From: Sipunculus nudus
Taxonomy: Eukaryota; Annelida; Sipuncula; Golfingiida; Sipunculidae
NCBI GenBank assembly: GCA_026874595.1
Contig: JAPPUL010000076.1
Coordinates: forward strand, 436,001 to 500,000
Length of the DNA stretch: 64,000 nt
Reading direction: 5' to 3'
In this document: positions 18,051 through 27,368 of the stretch, in pieces
Layout: the number at the start of each line of letters is the position of its first letter
Numbering within the stretch: position 1 is the first letter of the stretch
Translations under genes and position numbers: made by a program
The notes under the pieces: generated by a model
Seen by the model: the letters and a program-made list of their open reading frames with translations, nothing else
The model's database searches: none
What the model was told of the DNA's origin: nothing

Positions 18051-19205
18051 TCAATTACTATTTTTAAGCAGCGCAATATAATCTAGGGTAGTTTTCTCCC
18101 AAGAATACCTATCACAAATAAGCTTTCTACTATTTAATTTCATTTTGTCTAAAGAGTCGTTTTTATATATGTTAATTATCTTATCAGCAAATGATTTAGT
18201 ATCACCAAGCTCATAAAGGAAACCGTTGTAGCCGTCAATAACAAGTTCCTCACTGCCGCTTATTTTACTTGCAACAATAGCAAGACCAGAAGCCATAGCC
18301 TCTGAGACAACATTTGGCATGCCCTCAGAAAGTGATGGAATAGTTAAAATATCATGTTTTTTATATTCTTTTGCTAAATCTTCCTTAGAAAGCCAACCAG
18401 AATATGAAACAAAGTCTTGAAGCCCTTGTTTTTGGATCTTGGTTTCAAAATGTTTTTTATCGGGCCCATCGCCAACTAGATGTAGTTTAAAATTTATCTT
18501 GTGCCTTAAAATATCAATAAGTTCAATTAAAGTATGCCAACCCTTTTGCTTAGAAAAGCGTCCTACAAATAATAATTTAATATATGTTTTTTTTTGGTTG
18601 TCTTTTTGAGTTTTTATATTTGGTGTATAAAAATTGGAGTCAATACCGTTTGGGATAATACCTATTGTAATATTCTTGGATAAAGTTTTAAGAGCAAGGT
18701 TTCTAAGCCCGTTGCTATTGGCGATGACATGAGTAGCTTTTCTCCAAATAAGTTTTGTTAAAGGTTTTAAAAAAGTGTGAAGTACTGAGATTCTACGTTC
18801 GACAAATCCTGGAACATCAGCACCACGTAGAGAAATAACATAAGGGATTTTGTAAATAGCTTTTAATATAAAAGCAGGGATACCGCATGGGATGCTAAAG
18901 AAAGCGATGGTATTTGTGATATTAAACTGCCGAGTGATTTTTATAGCATAAAACGGGCTTTTTATGGTAAAGAGTAGAAGTTCGATTAAAGATGAAGCTT
19001 CTTTATATTTTCTAAAGACCGGGATACGAATAATTTTTATTTTGTCATTATGTATTGACTCAAAAGGTTTAAGGCCTTTGAATAAAGAAGATAAGATAAA
19101 AATATTGTGATTATATTCACTCATACATTTTGCAATATTATAAGTTGCATTACTTGCACCTCCGCCTAATGGAGGGAACTCATAGTTTATAAGCAAAACG
19201 TTCAA
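18051..19205 (-). CDS. Family 4 glycosyltransferase (GT-B fold)
   Basis: A 384-residue cytoplasmic or peripheral enzyme that transfers sugars to surface polysaccharide, lipid or protein acceptors. The N-terminal domain starts MNVLLINYEFPPLGGGASNA. The C-terminal GT1/GT4 domain has KLLFVGRFSKQKGWHTLIEL, VGDGPDKKHFE and the EX7E motif EGMPNVVSE within PSLSEGMPNVVSEAMASG. Donor and acceptor cannot be read from the sequence. It stands alone, not in a polysaccharide cluster. Confidence 0.88.
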   Translation of the reverse strand: MNVLLINYEFPPLGGGASNATYNIAKCMSEYNHNIFILSSLFKGLKPFESIHNDKIKIIRIPVFRKYKEASSLIELLLFTIKSPFYAIKITRQFNITNTIAFFSIPCGIPAFILKAIYKIPYVISLRGADVPGFVERRISVLHTFLKPLTKLIWRKATHVIANSNGLRNLALKTLSKNITIGIIPNGIDSNFYTPNIKTQKDNQKKTYIKLLFVGRFSKQKGWHTLIELIDILRHKINFKLHLVGDGPDKKHFETKIQKQGLQDFVSYSGWLSKEDLAKEYKKHDILTIPSLSEGMPNVVSEAMASGLAIVASKISGSEELVIDGYNGFLYELGDTKSFADKIINIYKNDSLDKMKLNSRKLICDRYSWEKTTLDYIALLKNSN

Positions 19206-19613
19206 AATAGACTACTCCGTTACAAAACTTAGATAGATAATAATATCTAAAAGTAACGTTGTCAAAATAAATAATATACGGATTTATAAAAAGTTTTTCT
19301 TTTGTGAAGCTATAAATGTGAAGTTATAAAGCTATTAAAAACTAGACACAGTGTTCAGGCTAACGAATATTGTAGATGTGTAAATGGCTTATTATAAGCA
19401 TGTTAAGATAGATATGAAATATTTAAAAAGTATAAAAAAAGTTGACAATGTGTAAAGCTTATATTATAATTCCCGTGAATGTTCGTGTCGGATATTCCAT
19501 ATTGGGTATAAAGATTAGACTAGACGTTTTAAAATAGTTTAGGATAAAGGATAGGAATAAAGGATAAAAGAAAGCGATAGAGAAAAAGGTAAAAAAGAGG
19601 GATGTAGAAAAAC
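19206..19613. other. Divergent intergenic region, glycosyltransferase / tetR
   Basis: 408 bases without a supported gene. It contains a 14-bp tandem pair (TGTGAAG[C/T]TATAAA at 19303-19316 and 19317-19330), the consensus promoter at 19442-19470, and imperfect GGATAAAGG repeats at about 19541-19570. Confidence 0.7.
19442..19470 (+). promoter_or_regulatory. Consensus sigma-70 promoter upstream of tetR
   Basis: TTGACA (19442-19447) and TATAAT (19465-19470) are both perfect consensus and are separated by 17 bases. Transcription would start near 19477 and read into the TetR gene, and possibly into the activase genes beyond. It is the clearest promoter in the window. Confidence 0.85.
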
Positions 19614-20231
19614 ATGGTAGGGCTTAAGCAGAAGCGAAATATATTAGAGAGTGCAGAGAAGTTGTTTTCCAGGTATGGTTTTATGAACACTTCAGTGGGA
19701 ATGATAGCAAAGGAGGCGGGAATATCTCGGGGGGCGTTATATACTTATTATGGAGGTAAGAAGGAGATATTTTGTGAACTTTTGGATAGTTTTTTTTCAT
19801 CGGTGGATAGAGCAATAAGGAAGATAGACTTAGCGAGTAAAGACAGTGCTATATACCAGATAAGACGAAATATGGCTGATTTGGTAGAAGTTTTTTATAA
19901 ACGTCGGTATTTGACAAAGCTTATATTAAACTATGCCTATGGGATAGATGATGGAGCAGATGAGAAGATATCGTTTTTTTATAAAGAAGGGGTACTGATG
20001 ATAGACAAAGCGTTAAGAGAAGGGATAGAGCTTAAGCTACTAAGGGAGTGTAACACATATTATGTATCATTAAGCTTATTGGGAGTGATAAAGGAGCTTG
20101 CGCTGCATATAATAGATGAGAACATAGTGTCAGCGAAAGAGAGAGAAGATGTCATAAATGGATTTATAGACTTTGCCTTACGTGGATTATGGCAGGAGAG
20201 GGGAGAGGGAAAAGAGAAGAGGATTACATAG
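19614..20231 (+). CDS. TetR-family transcriptional regulator
   Basis: A 205-residue DNA-binding repressor-type protein. The N-terminal helix-turn-helix is textbook: NILESAEKLFSRYGFMNTSV, then IAKEAGISRGALYTYYGGKK at about residues 29-48. The helical C-terminal ligand domain is unlike any I can name. It is driven by the consensus promoter at 19442 and lies 145 bases upstream of the CoA-activase gene in the same direction, so it may regulate itself and that operon. The ligand is unknown. Confidence 0.9.
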   Translation: MVGLKQKRNILESAEKLFSRYGFMNTSVGMIAKEAGISRGALYTYYGGKKEIFCELLDSFFSSVDRAIRKIDLASKDSAIYQIRRNMADLVEVFYKRRYLTKLILNYAYGIDDGADEKISFFYKEGVLMIDKALREGIELKLLRECNTYYVSLSLLGVIKELALHIIDENIVSAKEREDVINGFIDFALRGLWQERGEGKEKRIT

Positions 20232-20267
20232 AATAATCTTTATTAAAGAATTATGGTGGTATTGATG

Positions 20268-20332
20268 TTAGGGTGTGGGAGGTGTGGGGGTGTAGGGGTG
20301 TAGGGGTGTGGGAGGTGTAGGGGTGTGGGAGA
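20268..20332 (+). repeat. G-rich tandem array upstream of the CoA-activase gene
   Basis: Degenerate repeats of GGTGTAGG/GGTGTGGGA give eight runs of three to five G on the coding strand within about 65 bases, followed by a run of A. This is a strong G-quadruplex pattern in DNA and, as the leader of the activase gene, in RNA. It contrasts sharply with the AT-rich surroundings. Confidence 0.85.
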
Positions 20333-20376
20333 AGAGTTTTAAAAAAAAAATAAGAATTTAAGGAAGTAAAGTATAT

Positions 20377-23300
20377 ATGGAAAAAAGGATAGAGGAAGCG
20401 ATAGTGGGGCTTGATGTTGGTTCTACGACGGTAAAATGCGTTGTTATGAATAAAGATAAAGAGATATTGTGGAAGGATTATAAGCGGCATGAGACGCGTC
20501 AGGCAGAGCTTGTGCTTGAGTTTCTAGAAAAGATAAAAGAAGAAGTATGTGAAGATCTTAGAATATTTGTAACTGGCAGTGGAGGGGGTACAGTAACGCC
20601 TTATATAGGGGGACGATTTGTGCAAGAGGTAAATGCGGTGATAATGGCAGTAGAGGAGTTGCATGGGGAGGATGCGGGGTCTGTAATAGAGCTTGGGGGA
20701 CAAGATGCAAAGGTGGTGATATGGAAGGAGGATCCAAAGACAAAGAAGCGGCAATTGTTTGCGAGTATGAATGACAAATGTGCAGGCGGGACGGGAGCGA
20801 CAATAGATAAGATAGTTGCGAAGGTGGGAATAAGTAACGAGGAGCTTTCCAAGATACATTTTGATGATACAAAGTTACATAGTATAGCGGCAAAATGCGG
20901 TGTATTTGCAGAAACAGACGTTGTAAATTTATTAAAAGCGAGTATCCCAGCGGAAGATATAATGATATCGTTGGCGGATGCAATAATCCGCCAAAACTTA
21001 AGTGTATTGATGCGTGGGAATCTTCTTAGGGACAAGGTGGTATTGCTTGGGGGCCCGAATACGTTTTTAAAATTCCTGCTTGAAGGGTGGCAACAGCGGA
21101 TAAAGGAAGTATGGGAAGAGAGGAAGTGGGTGCCGAAGACAATAGATGGGGGTCGATTATTAGCAGATGTTATGGATGAGTTAGTGATAGTGCCTGAGAA
21201 CTCGCAATATTACGCAGCGTATGGATGTGGGGTATATGGGCTTGGTGAGAAGGAAGAAGTAGGTAGAAATAAGGGATTAACGGAGTTGAGAGAATATATA
21301 GAAAAAGGGCGACAAGATAGGCTTATGCAAGGAGGTGCGGCGCCTGGGTTAGTAGGAAATGCAGCGGAGTATAAGACATTTATAGAAGAATACGAGATAC
21401 CAAAGTTCAGGGGCTATAATTATAGGAGGGGAGAAGTAGTAGAGGGATATATAGGGCTTGATGGGGGTTCAACGTCAACAAAAGCGGTATTAATGAATAA
21501 AGATAAGGAGATAATAAGTAAGGTATACCAGCTGTCAAACGGCAATCCGATAGAGGACACAAAGCAAATATTAAAACAGCTTTCAAAGGAGGTAGAGGGG
21601 GAGGGGTGTAAGCTTGAGATAAAGGGTTTTGGGGCAACAGGTTATGCAGCAGATGTATTAGAAAAGACGATGTTGTGCGATGTAAATTTGGTTGAGACGG
21701 TAGCCCACATGAAGTCGTCAGTGCATTATTTTGGAGAAGTAGATGTAATAGTTGATGTTGGCGGGCAGGATATAAAGGTTTTATTCATGGAGCATGGACG
21801 AGTTAAGGATTTTAAGTTAAACACACAGTGCTCAGCCGGCAATGGATATTTTCTTCAAAGCATGGCCCAGCAGTTTGGTATAGACATAAGAAAGTATGCA
21901 GACTATGCTTTTAAAGCCAAAATAGCGCCAATATTTAATTATGGATGTGCTGTTTTTATGGAGCAAGATAAAGTAAACTTTCAACAGCAAGGATGGAGTA
22001 AAGAAGAGCTTATGGCAGGACTTGCGTTAGTGCTTCCGTTAAACATATGGCAATATGTGGTGCAAGAACCGAACTTACAAAAGTATGGGACTCGGTTTGT
22101 CTTACAAGGTGGCACACAATATAACCTAGCAGCAGTTAAGGCACAAGTAGATTATATAAAGGAGAAGGTGCCAAATGCGCAAGTTATGACTCATCCGCAT
22201 ACAGGAGAGGCAGGAGCAATAGGGGCTTGTATAGAGGCAATAGAAGTGGTTGAAAAGAAAGGTGGTAAAACAAGTTTTGTAGGGCTTGATGAGGTTATAA
22301 AGATAACGTATGAGACAAAAACCTCTGAGGAGACAAAGTGTACATTTTGTTCAAATAATTGTTCGAGAACTTTTATAGACACGAAAACGCCAAATGGTTT
22401 TAATGTAAGATATATATCAGGGTTTTCGTGTGATAAGGGGATGTTTGAAAATAAGGAAGCACTTAAGGTTTATAGTGCAAATAATATAGAACTTAAGAAG
22501 AAGTATCCAAATCTAGTAGATTACGAATCGAAGCTGGCGTTTAAGAGTTTTGATGTGAAAAGACTTTATAGTGATGAATCGTTAGAGGGTATAGAAGCAG
22601 ATATAGAAGAAGGCATAAAAGAAAAGTCCTTGTCAACGGAGAGAGTAAACAATTTGGAAGGTCGAGTTAGGAATGAGGAAGAAGTTAAAATAAGCCGTAA
22701 GAAAGCCTATCTTGCCCGACAAAAGCTTAGGATAGGGATACCTAGGGTACTAAATAGCTATTCAACAGCCCCATTCTGGACAAGTTATCTTGAGGCACTT
22801 GGCATACGCTCTGAAAACATAATATATTCAGATTACACAAGTGAGGAACTGTGGTCCCACGGGTCAAAATGGGGTTCAGTAGATCCTTGCTTTCCATCAA
22901 AAGTAACTAATGCACATATACATAATTTGCTTTATAAGAAGTCAAGAGCAAATAAGCCGCTAGACATGATATTTTTCCCGATAATAATAAATTTACAAAC
23001 GCAGCTTGTAAATACGCAAAACAATATGGCATGCCCGGTGGTATCAGGGTCTCCTGAGGTAGTTAAATCATCTTTTACAAAGGAGAAAGATGTATTTGAT
23101 GAGAAGGGGATAAAGTATGTAAATCCGTCATATGCCATGAGCGAACCCTATTTATTCCAAAGTCAGTTATACGAAAGTTTCAAGGAGATCTTAGACATAA
23201 CGGAAGAAGAGAGTGACTTTGCGTATAAAGAAGGAGCAAATGCGTTAAAGAAGTTTAATGATCTAATGAAAGAGAAGGGGCGAATACTGCTTGAGAATCT

Positions 23301-23913
23301 TAGTAACGACGGACGAGTAGGAATTCTTATGATAGGGCGTCCATATCATAATGATCCAGGACTAAATCATGGAATACTTGAAAGCTTGCAACTTACAGGG
23401 ATCCCGGTGCTATCGATGAGGAGCCTGCCAACGGGAGATGATATTTTAAAAGAAGTATTTAAGAAAGATCTAGAAGCTGGAGTAATAAATAACCCAATGG
23501 ATGTAACAGATGTATGGAAGAATTGCTATTCAGAAAACAGTTCAATGAAGATATGGGCGGCAAAGTTTGCAGCTAGGCATCCAAACATAGTGGTTGTGGA
23601 TCTTAGTAACTTCAAATGTGGCCACGACGCACCCATATACACAGTGATAGAGAATATACTAGAAGCAACGAAAACGCCACACTTTACATTCCACGATATA
23701 GACGAAAACAAGCCAAGCGGTTCAATAAAGATAAGAACTAAAACAGTAAAATACTTTTTGGAACAGTATGAAGAGACACTTAAGCGTCATAATGAGCGAG
23801 AAGGAGACCTTAAAGAGTTACTAGATAGAAAATATGAAGAACTTGCAAGGGAGTGGGAGATGATGGTAAGGGAAGGGGCGGTGGCAGGTGATAAAGAGCG
23901 GGTATGTATATAA
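20377..23913 (+). CDS. Giant CoA-activase: two BcrA/BadF ATPase domains plus DUF2229-type domain
   Basis: An 1178-residue ASKHA ATPase related to activators of 2-hydroxyacyl-CoA dehydratases, which use ATP to drive electrons to low-potential iron-sulfur enzymes. Domain 1 (about 7-300) has GLDVGSTTVKCVVMNKDKE, ELGGQDAKVV and NDKCAGGTGATIDKI. Domain 2 (about 352-640) has GLDGGSTSTKAVLMNKDKE, VDVGGQDIKVLF and NTQCSAGNGYFLQSMA. Cysteines in these ASKHA motifs match [4Fe-4S]-ligand positions. Next comes CTFCSNNCSR (about 655), then from about 790 a DUF2229-like region (RKKAYLARQKLRIGIPRVLN). In many genomes this continues into the part encoded here by the next gene. Substrate partner unknown. Confidence 0.88.
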   Translation: MEKRIEEAIVGLDVGSTTVKCVVMNKDKEILWKDYKRHETRQAELVLEFLEKIKEEVCEDLRIFVTGSGGGTVTPYIGGRFVQEVNAVIMAVEELHGEDAGSVIELGGQDAKVVIWKEDPKTKKRQLFASMNDKCAGGTGATIDKIVAKVGISNEELSKIHFDDTKLHSIAAKCGVFAETDVVNLLKASIPAEDIMISLADAIIRQNLSVLMRGNLLRDKVVLLGGPNTFLKFLLEGWQQRIKEVWEERKWVPKTIDGGRLLADVMDELVIVPENSQYYAAYGCGVYGLGEKEEVGRNKGLTELREYIEKGRQDRLMQGGAAPGLVGNAAEYKTFIEEYEIPKFRGYNYRRGEVVEGYIGLDGGSTSTKAVLMNKDKEIISKVYQLSNGNPIEDTKQILKQLSKEVEGEGCKLEIKGFGATGYAADVLEKTMLCDVNLVETVAHMKSSVHYFGEVDVIVDVGGQDIKVLFMEHGRVKDFKLNTQCSAGNGYFLQSMAQQFGIDIRKYADYAFKAKIAPIFNYGCAVFMEQDKVNFQQQGWSKEELMAGLALVLPLNIWQYVVQEPNLQKYGTRFVLQGGTQYNLAAVKAQVDYIKEKVPNAQVMTHPHTGEAGAIGACIEAIEVVEKKGGKTSFVGLDEVIKITYETKTSEETKCTFCSNNCSRTFIDTKTPNGFNVRYISGFSCDKGMFENKEALKVYSANNIELKKKYPNLVDYESKLAFKSFDVKRLYSDESLEGIEADIEEGIKEKSLSTERVNNLEGRVRNEEEVKISRKKAYLARQKLRIGIPRVLNSYSTAPFWTSYLEALGIRSENIIYSDYTSEELWSHGSKWGSVDPCFPSKVTNAHIHNLLYKKSRANKPLDMIFFPIIINLQTQLVNTQNNMACPVVSGSPEVVKSSFTKEKDVFDEKGIKYVNPSYAMSEPYLFQSQLYESFKEILDITEEESDFAYKEGANALKKFNDLMKEKGRILLENLSNDGRVGILMIGRPYHNDPGLNHGILESLQLTGIPVLSMRSLPTGDDILKEVFKKDLEAGVINNPMDVTDVWKNCYSENSSMKIWAAKFAARHPNIVVVDLSNFKCGHDAPIYTVIENILEATKTPHFTFHDIDENKPSGSIKIRTKTVKYFLEQYEETLKRHNEREGDLKELLDRKYEELAREWEMMVREGAVAGDKERVCI

Positions 23914-23917
23914 GAAT

Positions 23918-23998
23918 TGGGGTGGGGGGAGAGTGAGAGGGGGGCAAGAGGGGGCAAGAGGGGGGCACGTGAGGGGAGAGTGAGGGGAGAGTGAGGGG
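23918..23998 (+). repeat. G-rich tandem array between the two activase genes
   Basis: About 80 bases with eight or more runs of four to six G, including near-exact repeats GGGGGCAAGAG and GAGGGGAGAGT. Like the array at 20268-20332, it has G-quadruplex potential on the coding strand. It fills the gap between the activase stop and the Shine-Dalgarno of the next gene. Confidence 0.85.
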
Positions 23999-24034
23999 AA
24001 AAAATAATGAGAAAGTAAAAGGAGTAAAAATGAA

Positions 24035-25651
24035 ATGGAAAAGATAAAAAAAATGGGAAGTCCTGTTAAGGCAGATGCTCCAAGTAAGGAGCAAAGCAAG
24101 GAGGAATGGATAAAGGAGCGGCTTAAAGATTTTGAAGAAGAGCAAAGAAAGAATTTAAATATAGAAGAGAAAGAAAGCAAACATTGGACAAAGCCATATG
24201 AAAAGCCGGCGTATAGTAAAGAACGCAGTAAAACTAAGATATTGCTTGAAAGCCTAACGGGTGTACAAGATAAGCTAATAGCGGAAGGTCTTAATGGATT
24301 AGGTTATATGGTAGAGAGTTTATCTTGCCCTGATGGAGAATCTTTAAGGAACGGGAAAGAATTTGGAAACCGAGGGCAATGCAATCCTACTTATTACACG
24401 GTAGGGAATCTAGTAAAGTATTTACAATATCTTAGGGATGAGCGTGGTCTTGGGGTAGAAGAGATAAAGAGAGACTATATATTCTTGACAGCAGGAGCAT
24501 GTGGTCCCTGTCGTTTTGGGATGTATGAGAGTGAATATAGGCAGGCACTTAAGGCATCAGGCTTTGAAGGGTTTCGAGTATTAATATTTGAACAACGAGT
24601 AGATGGGGAGTCAAACGAGGAACAAATCATAAATATAAACCTAGCATTTTTAAAGGTGCTTATAAAGGGAATGATGCTGGGTGATATAGTAAACATGCTA
24701 GGTTATAAGATACGGCCCTACGAAGTTAATAAGGGGGATACAGATAAGGTAATAGAAGAGGCAAAGGAGCTTTTAGGGGATGCCCTTAGGAGTAAGAGGT
24801 CAATTATACGGGCCTTATCTAAGGTTGGAAAGAAATTCTCTAAAATAGATGTAGATTATAAAGAAGTTAAGCCTGTGGTGAATGTGATAGGGGAGTTTTG
24901 GGCGATGACAACGGAGGGTGAAGGGAATTATAAGATAAAGAGATGGCTTGAGAGTGAGGGAGCAGAGGTACGGATTCAGCCGGTGGTAGATTGGGTAAGA
25001 TATATATTGTGGGAGACAGCTGATTTTCATAAAAGCCGAGTTAACTTAAAAGGGGTTGATGGAGGGGGTATAGAGAGTAAGAAAGCAAGTAAGAAGCTTC
25101 TTAGATACGTAACCTTATTTAACAAGATACTACTAATATATTACAAATTATATTTGAAAGTAGCAAGATATGGAAAGTATACCCCAACAAAGATAGAAGA
25201 CTTACAGGAGGCATCGAATAATTTCTATAATAAGGATATATCAGGAGGAGAGGGATATATGGAAGTGGGTAAACTAATAATGGCCTCAAAAAAGCGTAAT
25301 GCAAATATGGTACTATCTGTCAAGCCTTTTGGCTGTATGCCCTCATCGTCAGTATCAGACGGGGTACAATCGAAAGTGCAGGAGCTTTATCCGGATGTAA
25401 TATTCTGTTCTATAGAAACTAGTGGGGATGGGGCTGTTAATATATATTCTCGAGTACAGATGATGTTACACAAGGCAAAACAGATAGCAGTAAAGGAATT
25501 TAATGATATTCTGCAAAAAGAGAGTCTGACAATAAAGGATATTGAGCTAAAACTTAAATCAAAGCACAAAAAAGCAAGTTATAAAGTAGGAAAGGACAAG
25601 AAGCTAGTTTCAACCGCAAGTAATTTTGCGATGGAGCTTTTAAAGAACTAG
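24035..25651 (+). CDS. Activase partner, COG3581-like C-terminal module (HgdB-related)
   Basis: A 538-residue protein matching the final module usually fused to BcrA/DUF2229 giant activases, distantly like the 2-hydroxyacyl-CoA dehydratase (HgdB/C) fold. Cysteines in likely cluster or active positions are visible: SLSCPDGES, NRGQCNPTYYTVGN, AGACGPCRFGMYE and KPFGCMPSSSVSDGV. The N-terminal 60 residues are charged and lack hydrophobic segments, so it is cytoplasmic. ATG 24035 has AAAGGAG ten bases upstream. A Lys-rich C-terminus follows. It probably works in complex with the preceding gene product. Confidence 0.8.
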   Translation: MEKIKKMGSPVKADAPSKEQSKEEWIKERLKDFEEEQRKNLNIEEKESKHWTKPYEKPAYSKERSKTKILLESLTGVQDKLIAEGLNGLGYMVESLSCPDGESLRNGKEFGNRGQCNPTYYTVGNLVKYLQYLRDERGLGVEEIKRDYIFLTAGACGPCRFGMYESEYRQALKASGFEGFRVLIFEQRVDGESNEEQIININLAFLKVLIKGMMLGDIVNMLGYKIRPYEVNKGDTDKVIEEAKELLGDALRSKRSIIRALSKVGKKFSKIDVDYKEVKPVVNVIGEFWAMTTEGEGNYKIKRWLESEGAEVRIQPVVDWVRYILWETADFHKSRVNLKGVDGGGIESKKASKKLLRYVTLFNKILLIYYKLYLKVARYGKYTPTKIEDLQEASNNFYNKDISGGEGYMEVGKLIMASKKRNANMVLSVKPFGCMPSSSVSDGVQSKVQELYPDVIFCSIETSGDGAVNIYSRVQMMLHKAKQIAVKEFNDILQKESLTIKDIELKLKSKHKKASYKVGKDKKLVSTASNFAMELLKN

Positions 25652-25724
25652 TCCTATAAAAGGAATTAGTAAAGGAGATAATAATTCTAAAGCTACAGGT
25701 TCTTTTATATGTGTTTAATAGGAT

Positions 25725-26348
25725 GTGGCTTTAGAATTATTTAAAAACGATTTTAAAAACAATAAAAGTGCAAGTAGTCTAAGCTCAAGCCGTATAATTG
25801 GTTATATAATGCCTATAGTAATAGGTTTTTTAGCCTTTATGTTTTTAAATATACACATTAATGACTATTCAAATGAAAAGAAGGTAACTAAAAAGAAAGT
25901 AACCCTTTTTTTTGCAACGCCAGAATATGAATATCTTGTCTTAGAACAACGAGTAATCTTAAAAGGTAAAAGTATCAAAGAGCAGATTGAAGATATTATA
26001 AATCTTCTTTTATTTGGCAATATAAGCTATAATAATTCGTCTATACTCTCAGCTGATACGAAGTTAAAAACTATATTCTTAGTCGATAAGCATCTGCATA
26101 TAAACTTTTCTAGAGACTTTCTAAAAGTTTCTAAAATACGTAATAAAAGGCTTATAATAGACTCTATAATAGCGACAATCTTTAAATCTCTGTCAAACGA
26201 AGTTGAGGCAATATCGTTATATGTAGAATCTCGCCCTATAAAAACTATAGACGGCTTTAATTCCTTTCTATACCCTTATGAACGTGATGAGTTTTTATAT
26301 CGTTTTGATATATTAGGACATACTAAATATTATCTTGATTATAATTAG
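25725..26348 (+). CDS. Membrane-anchored GerMN-domain protein
   Basis: A 207-residue protein with one N-terminal membrane helix (IGYIMPIVIGFLAFMFLNI, about residues 26-44) and an extracytoplasmic GerMN-like domain: VTLFFATPEYEYLVLEQRVI, then IEDIINLLLFG, LHINFSRDFLKV and VEAISLYVESRPI. GerMN domains occur in spore-germination and envelope proteins; no spore genes are seen here, so an envelope role is inferred. The start is GTG at 25725 because an in-frame stop lies four codons upstream. It overlaps the tail of convergent proC by 26 bases. Confidence 0.65.
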   Translation: MALELFKNDFKNNKSASSLSSSRIIGYIMPIVIGFLAFMFLNIHINDYSNEKKVTKKKVTLFFATPEYEYLVLEQRVILKGKSIKEQIEDIINLLLFGNISYNNSSILSADTKLKTIFLVDKHLHINFSRDFLKVSKIRNKRLIIDSIIATIFKSLSNEVEAISLYVESRPIKTIDGFNSFLYPYERDEFLYRFDILGHTKYYLDYN

Positions 26349-27183
26349 ACAACTTACATGCTTTTTTGTAGGCGCTAAAAACACTTTCTATTACAAGACC
26401 TCGAAACCCACCATTCTCAAGTACGGAAATGCCTTCAATAGTAGTTCCTCCAGGCGAACTTACCATATCTTTTAGCTCACCAGGATGTTTTTTGCTTGCT
26501 TTATTACTCTCTAAATACAATTTAGCAGAACCATATACAGTCTGCGCAGCAAGCGATAGTGCAACCGCTCTTGAAAGCCCTGCTCTTACCCCTCCATCCG
26601 CAAGCGCCTCTATAAACATAAATACAAAAGCAGGCCCACTAGCAGATAATCCCGTAACGGCATTAAGTAACTCTTCCGAAAGTTCAAATGCCATGCCAGC
26701 GCATCTTAGCAAATCTAAAATATATTTTTTGTCTGACTTATCTATGCTATCATTAAAACAAACTCCACATGCTCCTTCTGAAACTAAATAAGGCGTGTTA
26801 GGCATGACTCGGGCAATCTTATGATTAGTAAGTACTTTTTCTATTTCTAAAATGCTTATACCGGCACAAACAGAAATTAAGGTTTTATCGATGGATCCTC
26901 CCTTAGGAGTATTTCGGAGAGCTTCTCTACAATCCTTTATAGTATTAAGTAATTCAGGCACGTCATTAGGTTTTATCGCAAGGATTATATACTCTGACTT
27001 CTCGTATACTTCTTCCGCAGTCGGCAATATGTTTATTCCATATCGCTCTTTTATCTCTATAGACTTCTTTTCTATAACGTCATAAGCATATACATCCTCA
27101 GCTTTAATAACACTCTTATCTAAAAAAGCCTTTATAAGTGCCTCCCCCATATTCCCAAGCCCGATAACTCCAACCTTAATCAT
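26323..27183 (-). CDS. proC: Pyrroline-5-carboxylate reductase
   Basis: NAD(P)H-dependent last step of proline synthesis. It has 286 residues. The Rossmann motif GVIGLGNMGEALIKAF starts at residue 4; RVMPNTPYLVSEGA and the dimerisation signature LSASGPAFVFMFIEALADGG are both present, followed by SPGGTTIEG. All are typical of ProC. Its last eight codons overlap the opposite GerMN gene. Five 13-bp repeats lie just upstream of its start. Confidence 0.96.
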   Translation of the reverse strand: MIKVGVIGLGNMGEALIKAFLDKSVIKAEDVYAYDVIEKKSIEIKERYGINILPTAEEVYEKSEYIILAIKPNDVPELLNTIKDCREALRNTPKGGSIDKTLISVCAGISILEIEKVLTNHKIARVMPNTPYLVSEGACGVCFNDSIDKSDKKYILDLLRCAGMAFELSEELLNAVTGLSASGPAFVFMFIEALADGGVRAGLSRAVALSLAAQTVYGSAKLYLESNKASKKHPGELKDMVSSPGGTTIEGISVLENGGFRGLVIESVFSAYKKACKLSNYNQDNI

Positions 27184-27197
27184 AAAATAGTCTTATC

Positions 27198-27263
27198 TTC
27201 TTTTTCATTGTTCTTTTTCATTGTTCTTTTTCATTGTTTTTTTTCATTGTTTTTTTTTCATTG
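27198..27263. repeat. Five 13-bp tandem repeats between sucD and proC
   Basis: TTCTTTTTCATTG appears three times exactly, then twice as T-rich variants (27198-27263). On the proC strand this is CAATGAAAAAGAA, upstream of the proC start and downstream of sucD. Confidence 0.9.
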
Positions 27264-27368
27264 TTTTGATTCTCTCTTTATAACTTTATAAGGATAGGCA
27301 TATTGCGTTTGTAATATCTGTTTAGCTTTTTAAGCAGCAAATAATGCAAATAAGTAAGAATAAGTTCC

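Noticed and set aside
20524-21035. Long minus-strand frames inside the activase gene
   Set aside because: Mirror frames of a G-rich coding region with no Shine-Dalgarno; translation is low-complexity Pro/Leu/Ser/Tyr with no family pattern.
23810-24180. Minus-strand frames across the G-rich activase junction
   Set aside because: They translate the C-rich complement into Pro/Ser/Leu repeats and span a clear intergenic region.
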